Assembly (NCBI GenBank): GCA_025936275.1
Contig: JAICTR010000184.1
Coordinates: forward strand, 1 to 6,224
DNA: 6,224 nt
Direction of reading: 5' to 3'
Source: Burkholderiales bacterium
Lineage (GTDB): Bacteria; Pseudomonadota; Gammaproteobacteria; Burkholderiales; Usitatibacteraceae
The notes beneath the pieces are model-generated. The model did no database searches. It had not been told where the DNA came from and was given only the letters and a program-made list of their open reading frames with translations. Made by a program: the position numbers and the translations under genes. How positions within the stretch are numbered: the stretch's first letter is position 1; each line of letters opens with the position of its first letter. Shown here piece after piece: positions 5,610-6,224 of the stretch.

Positions 5610-6224
5610 ATGATCGTCAGCCACGACTTGAACATCCTCTCCATGATCCTCAACGCGAGCATCGTGGTGAAGTTCGTGATGGGCCTCTTGCTGTGCGCCT
5701 CGATGCTCTCGTGGACGTACATCTTCATGAAGCTCTTCGGCATCCGCCGCGCGCGCCAGCAGGCCGATACCTTCGAGCGCGAGTTCTGGAGCGGCTCGGA
5801 CCTGGTGGGCCTCTACCAGCGCGCCTCGACGGGGCGCTTCCCGTCGGCCGGAATGGAGCGCGTGTTCGAGGCGGGCTTCAAGGAGTTCCTGAAGCTCAAG
5901 GGCCGCGCCGGCGCGGACATCTCCGCGCTCCTCGACGGCACGCGGCGCGCGATGAAGGCGACCTACCAGCGCGAGATGGACGCGCTCGAATCGCACCTCG
6001 CCTTCCTTGCGACGGTGGGCTCGGTGAGTCCCTACGTGGGCCTCTTCGGCACCGTGTGGGGCATCATGAACGCGTTCCGGGGCCTCTCGAACGTCGCGCA
6101 GGCCACGCTCGCCCAGGTGGCGCCCGGCATCGCGGAGGCGCTCGTCGCGACGGCGATGGGCCTCTTCGCGGCGATTCCCGCCGTGATCGCGTACAACCGC
6201 TTCAGCCACGACATCGACCGCCTC
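5610..6224 (+). CDS. tolQ: Tol-Pal system proton-channel subunit TolQ (3' end outside the window)
   Basis: The frame opens at the ATG at 5610 and runs off the window, giving 205 of roughly 225-230 residues. TolQ sits in the inner membrane with TolR and TolA and uses the proton gradient to drive outer-membrane constriction at division; it is related to ExbB and MotA. Three membrane segments are visible: about residues 17-39 (VVKFVMGLLLCASMLSW), 129-154 (with FLATVGSVSPYVGLFGTVWG, the family hallmark) and 170-194 (GIAEALVATAMGLFAAIPAV). Between the first two lies the long cytoplasmic loop, with REFWSGSDLVGLYQR (57-71). FRGLSNVAQATLAQVAPGIA (156-175) is nearly identical to remembered proteobacterial TolQ. 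It starts 13 bases after ybgC; tolR, tolA, tolB and pal would be expected beyond the window. Shine-Dalgarno is weak, so coupling to upstream translation is plausible. Confidence 0.97.
   Translation, partial: MIVSHDLNILSMILNASIVVKFVMGLLLCASMLSWTYIFMKLFGIRRARQQADTFEREFWSGSDLVGLYQRASTGRFPSAGMERVFEAGFKEFLKLKGRAGADISALLDGTRRAMKATYQREMDALESHLAFLATVGSVSPYVGLFGTVWGIMNAFRGLSNVAQATLAQVAPGIAEALVATAMGLFAAIPAVIAYNRFSHDIDRL

Noticed and set aside
6024..6035. GTGAGTCCCTAC, a 9 of 12 match to the SlmA-binding consensus GTGAGTACTCAC
   Set aside because: It is the coding sequence for the conserved VSPY of TolQ and loses the palindrome in its second half; chance is the simplest explanation.
5364..6209. Long minus-strand open frame opposite ybgC and tolQ
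   Set aside because: Both + strand genes are unmistakable; the antisense frame is His/Arg/Ala-rich and typical of shadows in GC-rich DNA.

Overview
The window is dense, GC-rich (roughly 70% by eye) bacterial chromosome with almost no non-coding DNA. The gene content (a SlmA-type nucleoid occlusion factor, RimJ, YebC, RuvC-RuvA-RuvB, YbgC, TolQ) points to a Gram-negative proteobacterium. The high GC, together with a SlmA whose C-terminus looks like the betaproteobacterial form, makes a betaproteobacterium most likely. That placement is inference from remembered family sequences, not a search.

Layout. Bases 1-366 hold the 3' end of an unidentified + strand gene. Its stop codon directly abuts the stop codon of rimJ, which reads the other way (367-1005, minus). 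rimJ lies downstream of slmA (984-1556, minus), and the two overlap. A 123-bp divergent intergenic region (1557-1679) separates slmA from a long + strand run: yebC (1680-2408), a second GNAT acetyltransferase (2405-2977), ruvC (2974-3501), ruvA (3509-4084), ruvB (4095-5156), ybgC (5153-5596) and tolQ (5610 to beyond the window end). Junctions in this run are 4-base GTGA overlaps or gaps of 7-13 bases, so it is very probably one operon with translational coupling, leading into the tol-pal cluster.

How the genes work together. RuvA and RuvB branch-migrate Holliday junctions and RuvC cuts them. YebC is a conserved translation-associated factor that often sits beside ruvC. YbgC and TolQ open the Tol-Pal envelope-constriction cluster. 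SlmA blocks FtsZ assembly over the nucleoid. The window therefore groups functions that finish chromosome processing and cell division on both sides of one promoter region. RimJ and the second GNAT are N-terminal-acetyltransferase-like enzymes.

Novelty. I see no clearly undescribed system: most of the window is well-known housekeeping DNA. The points most worth a second look are the GNAT gene spliced between yebC and ruvC, a perfect TATAAT inside ruvA, the zero-gap convergent stops in a CTAGCTAG palindrome, the forced slmA/rimJ coding overlap, the strong excess of CTCGAG (18 copies, every one an in-frame Leu-Glu), and the unidentified partial protein at the left edge. No tRNA, rRNA, mobile element or CRISPR array is visible.
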